From: Ptiloglossa arizonensis
Lineage: Eukaryota > Arthropoda > Insecta > Hymenoptera > Colletidae
Assembly (NCBI RefSeq): GCF_051014685.1
Contig: NC_135060.1
Span: forward strand, 9,734,001-9,798,000
Direction: 5' to 3'
Length of the DNA stretch: 64,000 bases
Shown here: one piece after another, positions 13,441 through 25,542 of the stretch
Position numbering within the stretch: the stretch's first letter is position 1
How the letters are laid out: each line of letters begins with the position of its first letter
Notes under the pieces: model-generated
Seen by the model: the letters and a program-made list of their open reading frames with translations, nothing else
The model's database searches: none
Told to the model about the DNA's origin: nothing
Made by a program: the position numbers and the translations under genes

Positions 13441-14440
13441 TTACCAAATAAAATACTCAATTTTGAATGACGAATGAGATCGACTCGAATTCAATCCTCG
13501 AGCGTCCACTAGGTACACTAAATTATTCGGAGGACAGATACCTACTCTTTCTATCTCCCATTTTCGTAATGAAAACTTCGTAACGGGACACGATTGAAAA
13601 AGGGAACGTAGTTACTGATTTTAATAATTAAACTATATAAAATACTAAACTTTAGGTACAGAGTGCAATTGATTCAAATCCGATCCTCGAGTATTCGCCA
13701 CGTACTTCGAATCACTCGAACGATACTATCTCTGTCGTCCATTTTCATAATGGAAAAGAGAATGTAGTTACTGGTTCCAGTAATTAAACTATATAAAATA
13801 CTAAACCCTAGGTTACTGCCCCCAGTAATTAAACCATATAAAATACTACACTTTAGCTACCGAGTGAAATTAATTCAAATCCGATCCTCGAGCACTCGCC
13901 ACGTACTTCGAATCACTCGAACGATACTATCTCTGTCGTCCATTTTCGTAATGGAAGAAAGAACGTTATTGGTTCCAGTAATTAAACTATATAAAATACT
14001 AAACCCTAGTTTACTAGTCCCAGTAATTAAACTATATAAAATACTAAACCCTGGGTTACTGCTCCCAGTAATTAAACCATATAAAATACTAAACTTTAGG
14101 TACCGAGTGAAATTGATTCAAATCCGATCCTCGAGCATTCGTTACGTACTTCGAATCACTCGAACGATACACTCTCTGTCGTCCATTTTCATAATGGAAA
14201 AGAGATTGTAGTTATCGGTTCCAGTAATTAAACTATATAAAATACTAAACCCTAGTTTACTGGTCTCAGTAATTAAATTATATAAAATACTAAACCCTGG
14301 TTACCGAATGAAATTGATTCGACCCTCGAGCATTAATTACGTACACCGAATCGCTGGAACGATACTCTTTCTGTTCTCCATTTTCATAATGAAAGTTTCG
14401 TAAGGCGACAGATTTCGAAAAGGGAACAGTTGCCGGGTTC
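13441..14440 (+). repeat. Nested tandem array: long units with a 43-bp subrepeat of varying number
   Basis: A long unit recurs at CTCGAG landmarks 13497, 13686, 13887, 14130 and 14325 (spacings 189, 201, 243 and 195 bp). Each unit carries a segment with CACGTACTTCGAATCACTCG, CTGTCGTCCATTTTC and AATGGAAAA. It is followed by one to three copies of a shorter block of about 43 bp containing AATTAAACTATATAAAATAC and CTAAACCCTAG. Most of the unit length differences match subrepeat number: two, three and two copies in the second to fourth intervals. The first and last units are more diverged. An ORF at 13864-14211 is a product of the repeat and not a gene. Confidence 0.88.
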
Positions 14441-15298
14441 ATTAATTTCGACGACTGGAATCGAAGCTAGGGTGAGAACGAACTCGGGAAACACCGAGCT
14501 CGTTCGATCCGTCTCGCGAGCGAATCGATTCGATAGCATCGCGGTGTCCTGCGACGCGTCACGCAACGGTGTTCGTTTCTCCCTCGCGCTGTAGACAATG
14601 GCCACATGCTAATCCGAGTCCGCGTTACAATTTCATAAGGGGAAGAAAAGTTTCGAGTCCGTACGTCACCCCTGAGGGACCACGCGCCTGCACCCCGCCT
14701 ATACGCTCCGCGCGAGTTACGGTACACGGTTCGAATAGACGACCCGGGGATGATTCCTTCGAACTCGTACACGTTACAGAGGCCTCGACGCATCGCTGCT
14801 GAAGAACACGTGGAACGAATCGTCCCTACCCGGGTATTTTCCCGCCCGGAATACTCGTAACTTCGTAAATTTCAAATCGAATTAGAGTATCGAGGATCCT
14901 TCGAAACGTTCGGGAAAATATCGAAGGGGCGGGCAGAGATTGATGCACCGGTAATTGCACCAGGAGTAGGTTTAGATAACTTGGAAGGTTGCTCTCCGCT
15001 TTCTTCCGATCTTCCGATCGGTGATACTCGGAGACGATAAGAAAGTCAGAGTCCAAGTTCGAATAGCAAGAACCTGCGATCGAAATTTTCTGACATGGAT
15101 TTCGAACCGCGATACAAAATTCAAATTAACGAAATGGATTATGATTTTACCGGTCGAAATAACGTGGCTAGAAACACAGAATGTTAACACGCGTATACTA
15201 TCGCGGTTGTGTAAAGGACGATGCACAAAAGTGATTATACAGCGGTTCAGAACCGTGAAACGAAGCAAAGTGAACAAAGACGGTAAGACTCTGTTGCA

Positions 15299-15432
15299 TC
15301 GGGTTGTTTGGAAGTCATTTCGTTTCTTTTTTTTGGTGAAAATGAAACACGATTTTTTCAGAGTGTGTAAACATTTTATTAAATTGTATATTCTCCATTT
15401 TGGAAAACGAAATTACTTTTCGAACAACCCAA
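15299..15432 (-). mobile_element. Mariner-like non-autonomous element, copy 3 (inverted)
   Basis: Inverted ends are GGGTTGTTTGGAAGTCATTT at 15301 and, read on the opposite strand from 15432, TTGGGTTGTTCGAAAAGTAA. TA follows the right end at 15433. On the minus strand ATGGAGAATATACAATTT begins at 15398, then runs into a tail segment shared with copies 1 and 2. This looks like a mariner that keeps the first few transposase codons and the 3' end and has lost everything between. A + strand ORF starting inside it (15400-15918) is incidental. Confidence 0.8.
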
Positions 15433-17318
15433 TACTTTCAAATAGAAGAGTACCGTGATGTCCGTGCGGCATTTTCGCGATGTATCTTCCAACGCAAAGA
15501 ATTATCGCTTTACCAAGTAACATTCTCGAAGTATCGTCTCTCTCGCAAGCGAAAAGAGTCTGTATCTCTTCGACAGGGAAGGGAACGTGTCACGGCTCGA
15601 TACATCGTAATCTCCGTATCCCTTATCATCGACCCAAGGGAGGACCGTGGATCCGTAAAAATCGGTTTGGACGATTTCTCCGTTTTTCGTTCAACGTTGT
15701 CCCGCGTTGATGCATCGAAGACAAAAGCAGAGGTCAAAGTGGCGCCGGATTCCCGGTCGACGATAAAGAAGAGCGATCGGTATGCATCGATCGGATCGCC
15801 CGATGAGAAAAAGTCGTTGGTCGTTGATCCGAAAACGAAGCCAACGGCTCTCGATGGCGAGGCCACTGCTAGCCGAGTGGAGTACAGGCCGACGGAGGAA
15901 GGGTTTTGCGGGGAATAGGGTAAAGGTCGAACCAGAGAGAGAGAAAAGAGAAAGAGAGAGGAACGGGGTAGCTCAAGTGGTTTCACCGGGCCGGAGAAAA
16001 TCGGAATCTATAAAACACCGGTGCGCCCAATAAAACAACGTCCAATCCGGAACGAGATCAAGATCCGCGATACTGGTGGATACCACCTACGCCTTGGAAG
16101 TAACCGCATCGCATCAGCCGGAACTTCCAGCGACGACTGCAACTCCGTGAGATTGGACGCGGGGGCGGTTTTACGTTTACATGACGGCGGTAAAGTATTA
16201 AGAAACCCCTCCGTGGGATTTACACGGCTGTAAAGCCGCGGATGAGATACCGCTTCGTCCGCTTTCAGTTTGCTGATGCTGCGGCTAAGAGAAAGGCAGC
16301 ACCGGTTCCGCTGGTCGGCTCCGCTCGCCCCGGATTGTATCGGGCTTGTCCCGGCGAAATTTATGCGTCTTTTATGCCCCGGGAAACGCCGTTATAATGA
16401 GTCCCTGGATTTATTTCAACCGTGCCGGTTCTCCGTTTCGTTCGTTTTCCAGCCGTCGCGAGTGTTTGTCGGGGAAATTATTGCGCGGAGAGTAACGCGT
16501 AAAATTGATCCCGAATATCGATCGAGTACGAATCTAGAGAACAGTTTACTGGTATTAGAAAATAATATCGAGGTTGAACCACCGCAATCGTGTCGAGTAC
16601 CTTTTTTATTGGTATTGCACAGATACGATTACGACGAAGGTAGATGTTTAAGATAGGGAGAAATTCTTAGATCGCGCGAAACGAAAATTGTCGATTTATT
16701 CGTATAATATTACAATATTGCGTAACGTTATATACAATTTATTTCGTGTAAATTCTCTTACTCGTATAAATTGTCTTATATACACGAACGAGCTTCAACA
16801 CCTTCGATTGCACAGCCTGTGCGTGTAGCCACCCCTCTCACCGAAATACAGAGACGTTCGGAACGATCGAATATTCAATTCGAAGCGATCCGAGAACGTG
16901 CACGATATTCGATGCGCACTCTGTGGCTCCAAGAAGAGAGAGTAATGGCAGTTTGGAGAATATAACTCTTCTCTTGCCGCGTCTATCGCGGTGACCTAGA
17001 AAAATTGCGGCTCGAAAGGAGCAACGACTGGGGAATACGGACGATGATTAAAAACCCCTCATTCGGGTTCTTTTAGTTTTCTCTCGCTGCCCTTATTACG
17101 ATGTGAGACCAAGCGTTATCCCGACGCAAAATTGAGAGATCTTGGACCCGGGAACCTTCTATGTTCTTCGTTCTCCGTACTTTTCATCCGCACGGAAAAA
17201 AGAAACGAAAGGATCGCGAAGATCCCCGGGAGCGGTACGGTAACACTTTCCGCGATCAAAGCTTTCGCGATTTCCCTTAACGGGGAGTTTTACGATCGCG
17301 TAACGAAAAAGAAAAATA

Positions 17319-17336
17319 TTATATATATATATATAT
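17319..17336 (+). repeat. (AT)n microsatellite
   Basis: About nine AT dinucleotides in a row. Confidence 0.9.
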
Positions 17337-19376
17337 GCGCTCGACGTGTCAAAAATTTTTTTACGTTCGCAAATCCACGGTAGGAAGGAAACGCGAGTAT
17401 CGAGTGTCGACGAGGAAGAAGCAACGAACAATTCCGGCGAGCACTGAAATATAAACGGGCGGGTCTGTTGCTTTCTAGAATGATGGCATTAAATATACAT
17501 TTCGCGCCGGGGCCACTCTGTATAACTTCGAGACTCCTGCTTTGCCTTTGGAATTTCTATCCCTAACACCCACCAACGTCGTCTCTTCTTTCGCCTCTCT
17601 CCCTTTTCTCGCCTCGCCTATCGCGGCTTCCAACCCTGGCGGAGGGACGCCGCCAGGGGCGGTAGGCACTAGTCGTGTACAAGCTGTAACGCGGAGTTTA
17701 TTGCAACGATGAATTTGGGATAAGACCCCGGCGAAATTTCAGTTTGATGTGGGCTCTTCTGCCCCAGCAGCCGTTACATTCGAGAACAGGCTTTTCGTTG
17801 CCGTCGGTGACAATCTTGCTCCCCGGGCTGGGAATTCGTAAAAAGGATGGCCGCATTTCGATCGTGAATTTTACGACGTCACGTTCCACCGTGGCTCGGG
17901 AAATTAGGGAAACTGGGGAATCGTTCGGTTTTACAAGGGCCAATTAAAAGTTTCGAGGGAAAGAATTTCGCGTCGTTTCGTTCGAAAGGAACGGGATATC
18001 GGAAGTAGCGCGTGTACCGGGTGACGATAAGAATTATTGACAAGACAACGCGGAACAGCGGATGAAATTGTAACATTTAAACAAAAAATTCGTACTAATC
18101 TGAAAATAACTGGGCTTTGAATCGATCTTTTCTTCGATATCGAGGAAAGAAACTTTATTCTAGAAAGTGTTTCCACACCTAGCACCTTTTCTTTACCGAA
18201 ACGGAAACTAATTACCTTATTAACATCGTTCGAAACGATTTTGTTGAGTTTTTCCAGTCACGGTACTTTCCTCGTTAGTTCGTAATCGTGCAATAAAAAC
18301 CGGAGAATCGGTGGAACGAAAATCGAAGGACCAGCGCGTTCAGAGCAAACGAAACAATTAATCGGAATTCGTAACACTTTCGCGAAACTTTTCCCGCGCT
18401 TGTTCACGAGGTTAGGGTAAAATACGGTTTCGAAGTCCTGGTAGCCTGTTTCAGGAACGTGCTTTGCAGCGCGATACTCGACACCGGGGAGACGTGTCCT
18501 TTGTACGGGTTCCAAAGGACCCGCGTGGATATTATTATCGTCTTATTTGTGAAAATTGTCCACCGTTGGTGCCCGCACGCGAGAATAATATTTTTAAGGA
18601 TTTTCATAAACTTCCTTTCTTCTCTCTCGCTTTCCGTGTATTTAGACGCACGACGGGTTCCTCGTAAACTTGTAAATAAATGGATTACGATGCTGCACGA
18701 GTGCTCGGAGAGTTCGTGCTAACGCAGTTTTAAATCCGTTCCCCGGATAATCACGCCGAAGCTGCGAGCAACGGGGTGTACAACGAAAGAGAAAAGACAA
18801 ACAAAATTCCGCGGAACTTGCGATGAAAAATTCTCACGGTACCCCACGCGGAATCCTTCTTATCGCGCGTTCGTTCTTTTTCTCACCGAACTTGTTTACA
18901 GTTCCCATTTCCTTGATTTTTCGTTTCCGTCGCCCGCGACTCCGCGTTCCGCCGAAATGAATTCGTTCGAATGGGTGCGGGGGATGAGGAGGGGTCTTAC
19001 GACTCGACTTTGCAACCGCGAAGACACACGCGATTACCTCGCCCTCGTTATAAATCGAAGGAAAACTTCCGACAGTCGTTGCGTTCTTCGTGTTCATTAC
19101 GGGCCAAGTGTCTTTTCTTTTAACGCTGCGACGCGACGTTGGAAAATATTAAAAAAGGATTTCGTTCGATCTCGCGAGATTATTTCCCCTCAGTTTCTAC
19201 ACGGTCCGCGTTTTAATTCCATTTCAAGTTTCTTGGTTGTAATATTCATCATGAGGATTCGCGCTTCGGGTCGAAACATTGAAGGAATTTTGCTGTAAGA
19301 AATTTCGAAGACCATATTCGAAGTAATAGGAAGACGTATAAGGTGTTCGAATAATGAAACAATCTTTCGATATTAA

Positions 19377-19864
19377 CCCTTTGCGGTTGTATTAAATTTG
19401 GATATAATTGTCGTACTGGTCGGAATTAATTTCTCCTGGAACAATCAGTGATAGATAACATGTAAGATTACGAAGGATAAACAAGATTTATTAATTCTTT
19501 TGTGAACTTTAAATATATGTTTATACAACGTGTGTTTTAATGTAATGTTTTTGTGTAAAAATTATATTTTATAATTCTCCATCGTGTGGTATCTTTCGAA
19601 ACAGTCTACGACATGCAGTTCTGGTTTTTGGTTACATGTATTGCAAAAATAATTAGTTTGATGTCTTCTGCCCTTAATCTTTCCATTTGAACGTACAGAA
19701 CAATTTTTACTTTTTACATCTTCATAGTGACGCAATATATGCACTTTTCCATTAAGCCTTTCCTCTTTACTGGAAAGTGTAAACTAATACATAGTTGAAT
19801 AAAGTATAAGATTAGTATAATTCCTTGCTGTGGTGACTGAGAGCAGACACACGACCGCAAAGGG
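19377..19864 (-). mobile_element. piggyBac-like element, internally deleted
   Basis: The left end reads TTAA (19373-19376) then CCCTTTGCGGTTGTATT. The right end, read on the minus strand from 19864, is CCCTTTGCGGTCGTGTGT. The two inverted ends share about 13-16 bp, and the right flank is TTAC, a one-base change from the TTAA target. The interior is only 488 bp and contains the C-terminal end of a piggyBac transposase on the minus strand. This is the classic structure of a deletion derivative. Low CpG and high A/T set it apart from the surrounding intron. Confidence 0.85.
19562..19760 (-). pseudogene. piggyBac transposase C-terminal Cys-rich tail (fragment)
   Basis: The minus-strand frame ends at 19562 and reads, in order, RLNGKVHILRHYED, KNCSVRSNGKIKGRR, TNYFCNTCNQKPELHVVDCF and ERYHTMENYKI then stop. 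The pattern R-L-x-G...C...(T)x-Y-x-C-x2-C...C-F-x-x-Y-H-T is the Cys/His zinc-binding tail of piggyBac family transposases. The DDD catalytic core is absent because the element is too short, so no transposase can be made. The frame remains open through the fragment to the stop. The upstream limit is approximate. Confidence 0.82.
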
Positions 19865-20376
19865 TTACACTTCATTTATCGAAATAGAAACAAAGAGAAA
19901 AGTATGTTTCATTATTTAAAAATCCAATGTGTTTGTGATAGCTATATTACGTTAATAATCAAATGTTGAAGTATTCGGATATAGAGGGGACTCTGGTGTG
20001 CTTAATTTCTTCCTGTTGTGATAAAAGCCATCAAACTCTCGCACGATGGTAACAAGAGCTACAAAAATGATCGTCCGTTTTGCTAATTGGAATCTCGCGA
20101 GTTCAGTTTCGCGATTCCCTCCGCGATACTCAAGGATCTCACGAGCAAAGAGAGTTATTCCCAACAAGCATTGTATACCCATGGGAGGAATATATTCAAG
20201 TTGTGAAAATTAATAGGTGGCGAAGACAGAGTACTTAAATGTAGAGAGCGAGAAGATCCTCGAAACGAAGCGCGAGTAGTTCGTCGACAACTGCAAGTTT
20301 CACCCGTCGGTCAAGATAACTTCCGCGATTGTCAACGACGTTGCGAGCTATCTTACGACGATGTGTCCCCGTGCTT

Positions 20377-20395
20377 GAGAGAGAGAGAGAGAGAG
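20377..20395 (+). repeat. (GA)n microsatellite
   Basis: About nine GA dinucleotides. Confidence 0.9.
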
Positions 20396-23300
20396 CATAA
20401 TCGCGAGGATCTCGAGACACGTAACGTCAGAGTAGCTAAACAGTATACTGCGTGTTGACGCGTGTAACGAGACTGGATTGCAGACATCTGGAAGACAGGT
20501 TCCAGACGTTTGGTACACCAGACGCTCTGATCCTCGAGACGGCCGCCCAAGAAATTTCAAACAGATCCACTCCGAGTCGGTTTTAAACACCCTGCGGACA
20601 CTTTCCAGAAATAAATTGCCTACCGTCTCTCGCTAGTTTCGTCGTTGCATCATCTACGAAACTACCGTGCTATTTCGGTCTAAGCACATTCGTCGCACGA
20701 ATTGTAACATTTTCCTTTAAACGCCATATTTTACGACACTCGGTGTCGACGCGAAAGCAGAACCGAGAAGTCTTCGTCGAAGTCCAATTCGAAGCGCGTT
20801 TGAAGCTTCTAACCTACGAGTCACCGACAAGGGGCACAATCTTGGAAGAGTGAAATCAGTTTTGTAGAACAATATACATTCGTATTTGTTCCATAGGGTA
20901 CTTTAAATATTCCAAGTGTAATTGCACGAAATGCGTGTACATTCGTTCCTAGGAACAGCAATTACTGGAAACAGATGACATTTACTCGTTGGAAATCATT
21001 GGTTCGTGGACAGAAGATTCCATTCGGTCTCTATTTCAGTGTACAACAATGGAGTTGATCTTTGAACGGTCCAGATCGATCGGTTACATTGGAATCCTCT
21101 GCAACGCGTCTAAGGCCTGGACGCACTATCGAGTTAAACGTTCCGGGTCTACGCGGCCTGGTATTGAACGGTGAACAACACATTTGATGGTTTGTATTCT
21201 CGGGAGTACCGCTTCACGTACGAGTCGAGTGTACTCGGAGTACCTCGCTACGTTCCTTCCATCGAGTACAGTCCGACAGCCTCTAAAAGTTTCCCGAGGG
21301 AGTAGTTCGAACGTGGTGGGGACGATACCGGACGCAGAGTTGCGCAGCTATATTCTCTGAAACGAATAAAACCGACAAAGAGCGACACGAGCCTGCTGAA
21401 CGATTCGAACTTCGATACGCTGAAAAATGATTCAAAAAAGTCGATACACTGTTCGGTTCGGGAACAGTGGAACGCGTCGCGTAAATTTCGAAAGAAATAC
21501 GACCGACCTAGGGTCGAGAAAGGGGGAATCGAATCCGTGAGGACGCCTTTGGATCGACGCGTTCTTTCAATTGGTGGATCTTCTTTCGATTTGTCGAGCT
21601 ACGTATACACATCGTTCCGAAGAGAAAGAAACGGATCGCGGCGAGAGACGAAAGGGGAAGTGGTAACGGAAGCTTACGAAGGTGAAACCTCTGGGAAGAA
21701 CCGTGCCTGTGGCGAGCCCCTACCACGTTCGTCGAGCAAACACCGAAATTGTAAACGGAGAATCCTCGCCGGGCGTAGACTAGGCAGCTCGTGCTAGATG
21801 GTGCTCAACGACGGTGATAATTGGAGCCTACGAAACGGTTCTATTATCCGAAGAAGTAACTGTCAACCGTGTCTATCTCTGTCCCGGATCCTCCCCCGTG
21901 CCCGGCCGGTGCTCGACGTCGTGTACCCCGTCCTGTCTGAGTAACTCGGGGTCCAACGTTGCTCTTTCCATTCTCCCTCGGACCTGCGTTTCACTCGAGC
22001 CCGTGCTTCCGGCGTCTCTGTTTGTTCTTCGCTTATGCGCCGCTTCCGCGATTCTATCGTTACTTAGCAGCTTAACTTTTTAATTACCACCCGTGACTCT
22101 TGTTTATCGCCGCTTTGTTTCACCCCACCGCGCGGTTCTCCTCGTCTTGAGTCGTATTTCTCTTTCTTCTCCTCTCATTTCTCTCGCTCTGTCAGTCGTT
22201 GGCTCGTTGTTTCGTTCCTTTTGCGCGTTTTCGAAGGTCGACTGGAATCCAACGGGCACTCCAGCCGTGCTAACGAGCCTCGAATCGGCCGAAAGCCGCG
22301 ACACGCCGCCGCCCGTGCACACAAACAACGCGCGCGAGGAGCCCGGCAAGAGGAGCGGGGCGCAAAATGAGAATCGCGAAAGGGAGAAGGATCGGTGCAT
22401 TTCGCGGCGCGAACGAGCCTCGAGTGCCCACTCGCGCGAATTTACGGCGAAAGTGTTCAAATAGCCATACACAGCCCCTGCGACGCCGAGCGTCCTCGTT
22501 GTCGTTGTCGGAGGAAAATGCTTCGTTCCAGACTGGTATTAAACCGCGAAACGACGGGGGAAAAAAAGGAGCGCGCGTCAGCGTCGTGCTTCACCGCGAG
22601 CCGAACCGTGATAATCCGCTATTGTTGCGCGGTCATTGACGGAAGAGATCGGCTTTTATGCAAAATTTAACGTCGCCAGGCTGTAATTGCGATCAAGGGG
22701 AACCGTTTCCTTCTTTCTTTAATTTTTTTTTATTCTCGCATTACCAACTGGTTATCCTCGAGAACCATCGTTACCTTGGGCTAACAATTCTATTGTTCGA
22801 GGTACGTAAGGTATTACGTAGTTCAGTTTGCGCAATATTATTTGATCCTTGATCGTTTTTTTTTCAATTTTTTTATTCGTAAATAGTAAACATAGGTACT
22901 TTCTACAAGGTACCTGTCTCGTGACTACTTTCTTTACCTTTCAGGTGTTTCGATCGAACTATGTATTGTGCAATTCAAGGTAAACGAACATCAGTGTCGA
23001 CGATGGTGTCGGATAATCACTGTTTCGTATTTATCACCGACTGCTTTCGTTCTCCGATATCTCGACACCGTTTCTCGCTCGGAGTTCTCGTTCGTAACAA
23101 GCGGTCTAATTTTTTCGAGAAGCGCGCAATACTTTTCGTTGCAACTTGCGCAACAAAAGGAATCGTTCGGTCTGGAAACAGCTAGATAGCAGACTGGCCT
23201 GGGAACGAAACATTTCCGTCGTTTCTCTCCGCCCCCGTTTCCCAGCACCTGCAGAAAATTCCGTTCCAGCTTCGTAACTTTTTCTTATAACGCCGCGCTT

Positions 23301-24656
23301 CTTCTCGTCTCGAGTTAAACTCGATATCGAATAATTTCGCGCGGATGTATTTCAATCGACGGAACTGTGGCGTTCTCCACGGTTCGTCGTTAGAATTCGC
23401 GTCACCGTTACAATTCAACGGCAACACGGTTACGGGTAATTTATCGAAATGTATCGCGCGAACGAGTTCGTCATTCGCGAAATCGGATCTATAATTTGTT
23501 ATCCTCGAAGTCGGTGGCCGTTTGCCCTATGCCGCCCGTGCTGAAACACCCCGAGAAACTCCAACGTCCTGGAACTCTGCTCGTTAAGGATCTCTTCCGC
23601 GTCATTGACTTTCTGTAATTGATACGGATATCTCGGAAAGATTCTCTCGTCCCTCGTGTCCTCCGCTCTCGAAACTTCGTACTTGCGAAGGGACAGTCGA
23701 TACAGAGACTGCCGCGTGTAGACACATTGAAACTCGCTGAACGAGGACATCGTTGCGCACGTACACTTCGGCTGATTTATTTCGCGCGAGAAATAATCCT
23801 CGTGCGAGATTCTCGTATCGAACGAAACTCGATTTCGAAAAATCAAACGGTGCTCGAATTGTCGGACAGTTGCTACGAACCAACCCCTGAAAAAATTATC
23901 AAAGAGTCGCTCCACTCTGTGAAGTTAACCATTTACCTCGATCGTGGAAGTTTGGTCAGTTGTTGGAATAAATACGATCTTCAACGATACTCATCTTTCT
24001 TAATTTTTTACTTATCTTTCCGTGGGACGAATCTCTCCTTTAACGTACGAGGATCCGAGTAAATTTTCCGTTCGCGTTGCTACGATTTGTTCAAATTTCG
24101 GCCGGTGTACGGCCTAAATTGTAGCAATTTTCGTCGCGCCTTCGCGATCGGCCCATGCTCGAAATTATTCGCGGATCGAGATCCGATGGACGACCCGCGT
24201 GACATCGGTATGCATTGGAGTTGAATTTCGAACAGCCCGGTCTTTTTCACCGTGCGGATAGTTTTTGCGCCGGCGGCGTAAGAAGTAAATCACAAAAATT
24301 GAAATCCACGATATCGGATTGAAATCAATATTGAATGCAGATTGAATCCCGGGTTTTCGCTCCTTCTACACCCTCGCGCCCACCCTCACCTCGCTCCTCT
24401 ATATCTCTTATCCTGTTTCTCCCTTCGTCGCGTACACATGCACGCGCGAATGTGCGTATCCACTCTGTTTCTCCATTTTCCGCTGTTCCCGGCTGCGCTT
24501 CCTTTCGGTCCCTATCTTCCTCGCTGGATCGTCGAAGGGCTCGAAGAGTGACGGGTTCCATTAAGAAAAAAAGTGACTTACGGCGGCGATCGACAGCGAA
24601 AGGCACTTTTCCTACCGTTAGACTCGCTCGCGAAAATTTTATGCGTATCGTCGTCA

Positions 24657-24690
24657 GTGGTGGCGGTGGTGGTGTGGTGTGGTGGCCACC
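24657..24690 (+). repeat. GGT/GGC-rich microsatellite
   Basis: Imperfect GGT and GGC triplets followed by GTGTGGTGTGG. It creates a poly-Gly run in a long but unsupported + strand ORF (24335-24931). Confidence 0.8.
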
Positions 24691-24997
24691 TGACGCGCCT
24701 CCTAGACCCAGAATTTATATTCTCTTACGGGACGCGATGAATCGGAATCTCATTCGCGCGAATGCAAAGCTCCGAGGACGAGATTGTTCCCTGGGATCAC
24801 GGACGAGTTCGAGGAAAATTAACTCGAGTTATCACCCGGGGTTACATCCATTTTCGTTCGTTGCTTGTAACCTCTTAGAGAATTTTCGTGTTACCGAAAA
24901 TTGCGTTTTCATTTCAGTTCTTTTTTTTTAGTACGGTGTTGATTTATAGTTACACACTTGGTCTTTGGTGAGACACTAAACTTGCGAGAACAATGGC

Positions 24998-25148
24998 ACC
25001 TTTAAGAGATCCTGAACGGACGAGGTTGGTTATAGACGTCTCGTTAAGAGCCTGCACTGGAAGGGCTTGTTACAGATATCTCTTTAACAGTCTGAACTGG
25101 TTACTCTTGTTACAGACGTTTCCTTAGGAGCTTGAATTGCTCGGTTTA
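24998..25148 (+). repeat. 41-bp tandem repeat, about 3.5 copies
   Basis: Units begin near 25026 (TTGGTTATAGACGTCTCGTT), 25067 (TTGTTACAGATATCTCTTTA) and 25107 (TTGTTACAGACGTTTCCTTA), with a partial earlier unit around CCTTTAAGAGATCCTGAAC. Each shares a TTAAGAG/TTAACAG/TTAGGAG core and a CTGAACTGG-like end. The array ends within a few bases of the mitochondrial insertion at 25154. Confidence 0.75.
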
Positions 25149-25153
25149 GTTGG

Positions 25154-25430
25154 TAATATATATTCGAAAAATATATCCTTTGAAGGAAACCCAGATAAAA
25201 AAGGAAATCCTATTAAATTTGTTATACACAAAACTATAATTAAACTCTTTAATGGAAATTGATCAATCTTTGATCAATACCCCATACTTACGAATATCTT
25301 GATCACTTAATGTACAATGAATGAAATCCCCAGCACATATGAATATATTAGATTTAAATAATGCACGAATAACTAAATGAAGAAAAGCTAATTCCTTGTA
25401 ACCTGATCTTAAAATTATTATTATAAAACC
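25154..25430 (-). pseudogene. nad5: Nuclear copy of mitochondrial nad5 (NUMT)
   Basis: On the minus strand from 25430 the frame reads GFMMMILSSGYKELAFLHL, then VIRALFKSNMFMCAGDFIH, QDIRKYG using the invertebrate mitochondrial code (ATA Met, AGA Ser, TGA Trp). An in-frame TGA at 25265-25263 would be a nuclear stop. After about one extra base near 25217, a second frame continues LMGFPFLSGFPSKDMFFEYM to 25154. These blocks match the conserved proton-pumping core of NADH dehydrogenase subunit 5 (KELAFLH, HALFKS, CAG, IH, QDIR, PFLSGFYSKD). The frameshift and several unusual replacements show that it is a decayed nuclear insertion. High A+T and scarce CpG agree. Confidence 0.88.
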
Positions 25431-25542
25431 GTGAACTGGTGGAACTTGACGAATTAGGCGACATCGTGAATGATTGACTAGAACCGAAGGATTCTAGGGC
25501 TTCGAAAATCCTAGAGATCTCGATGGATGGCCGTATTCAAAG

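Noticed and set aside
15400..15918. 172-codon + strand ORF
   Set aside because: Starts inside mariner copy 3 and shows no homology I recognise.
24335..24931. 198-codon + strand ORF
   Set aside because: Low-complexity Pro/Ser/Arg and a poly-Gly run from a GGT microsatellite; no recognisable family.
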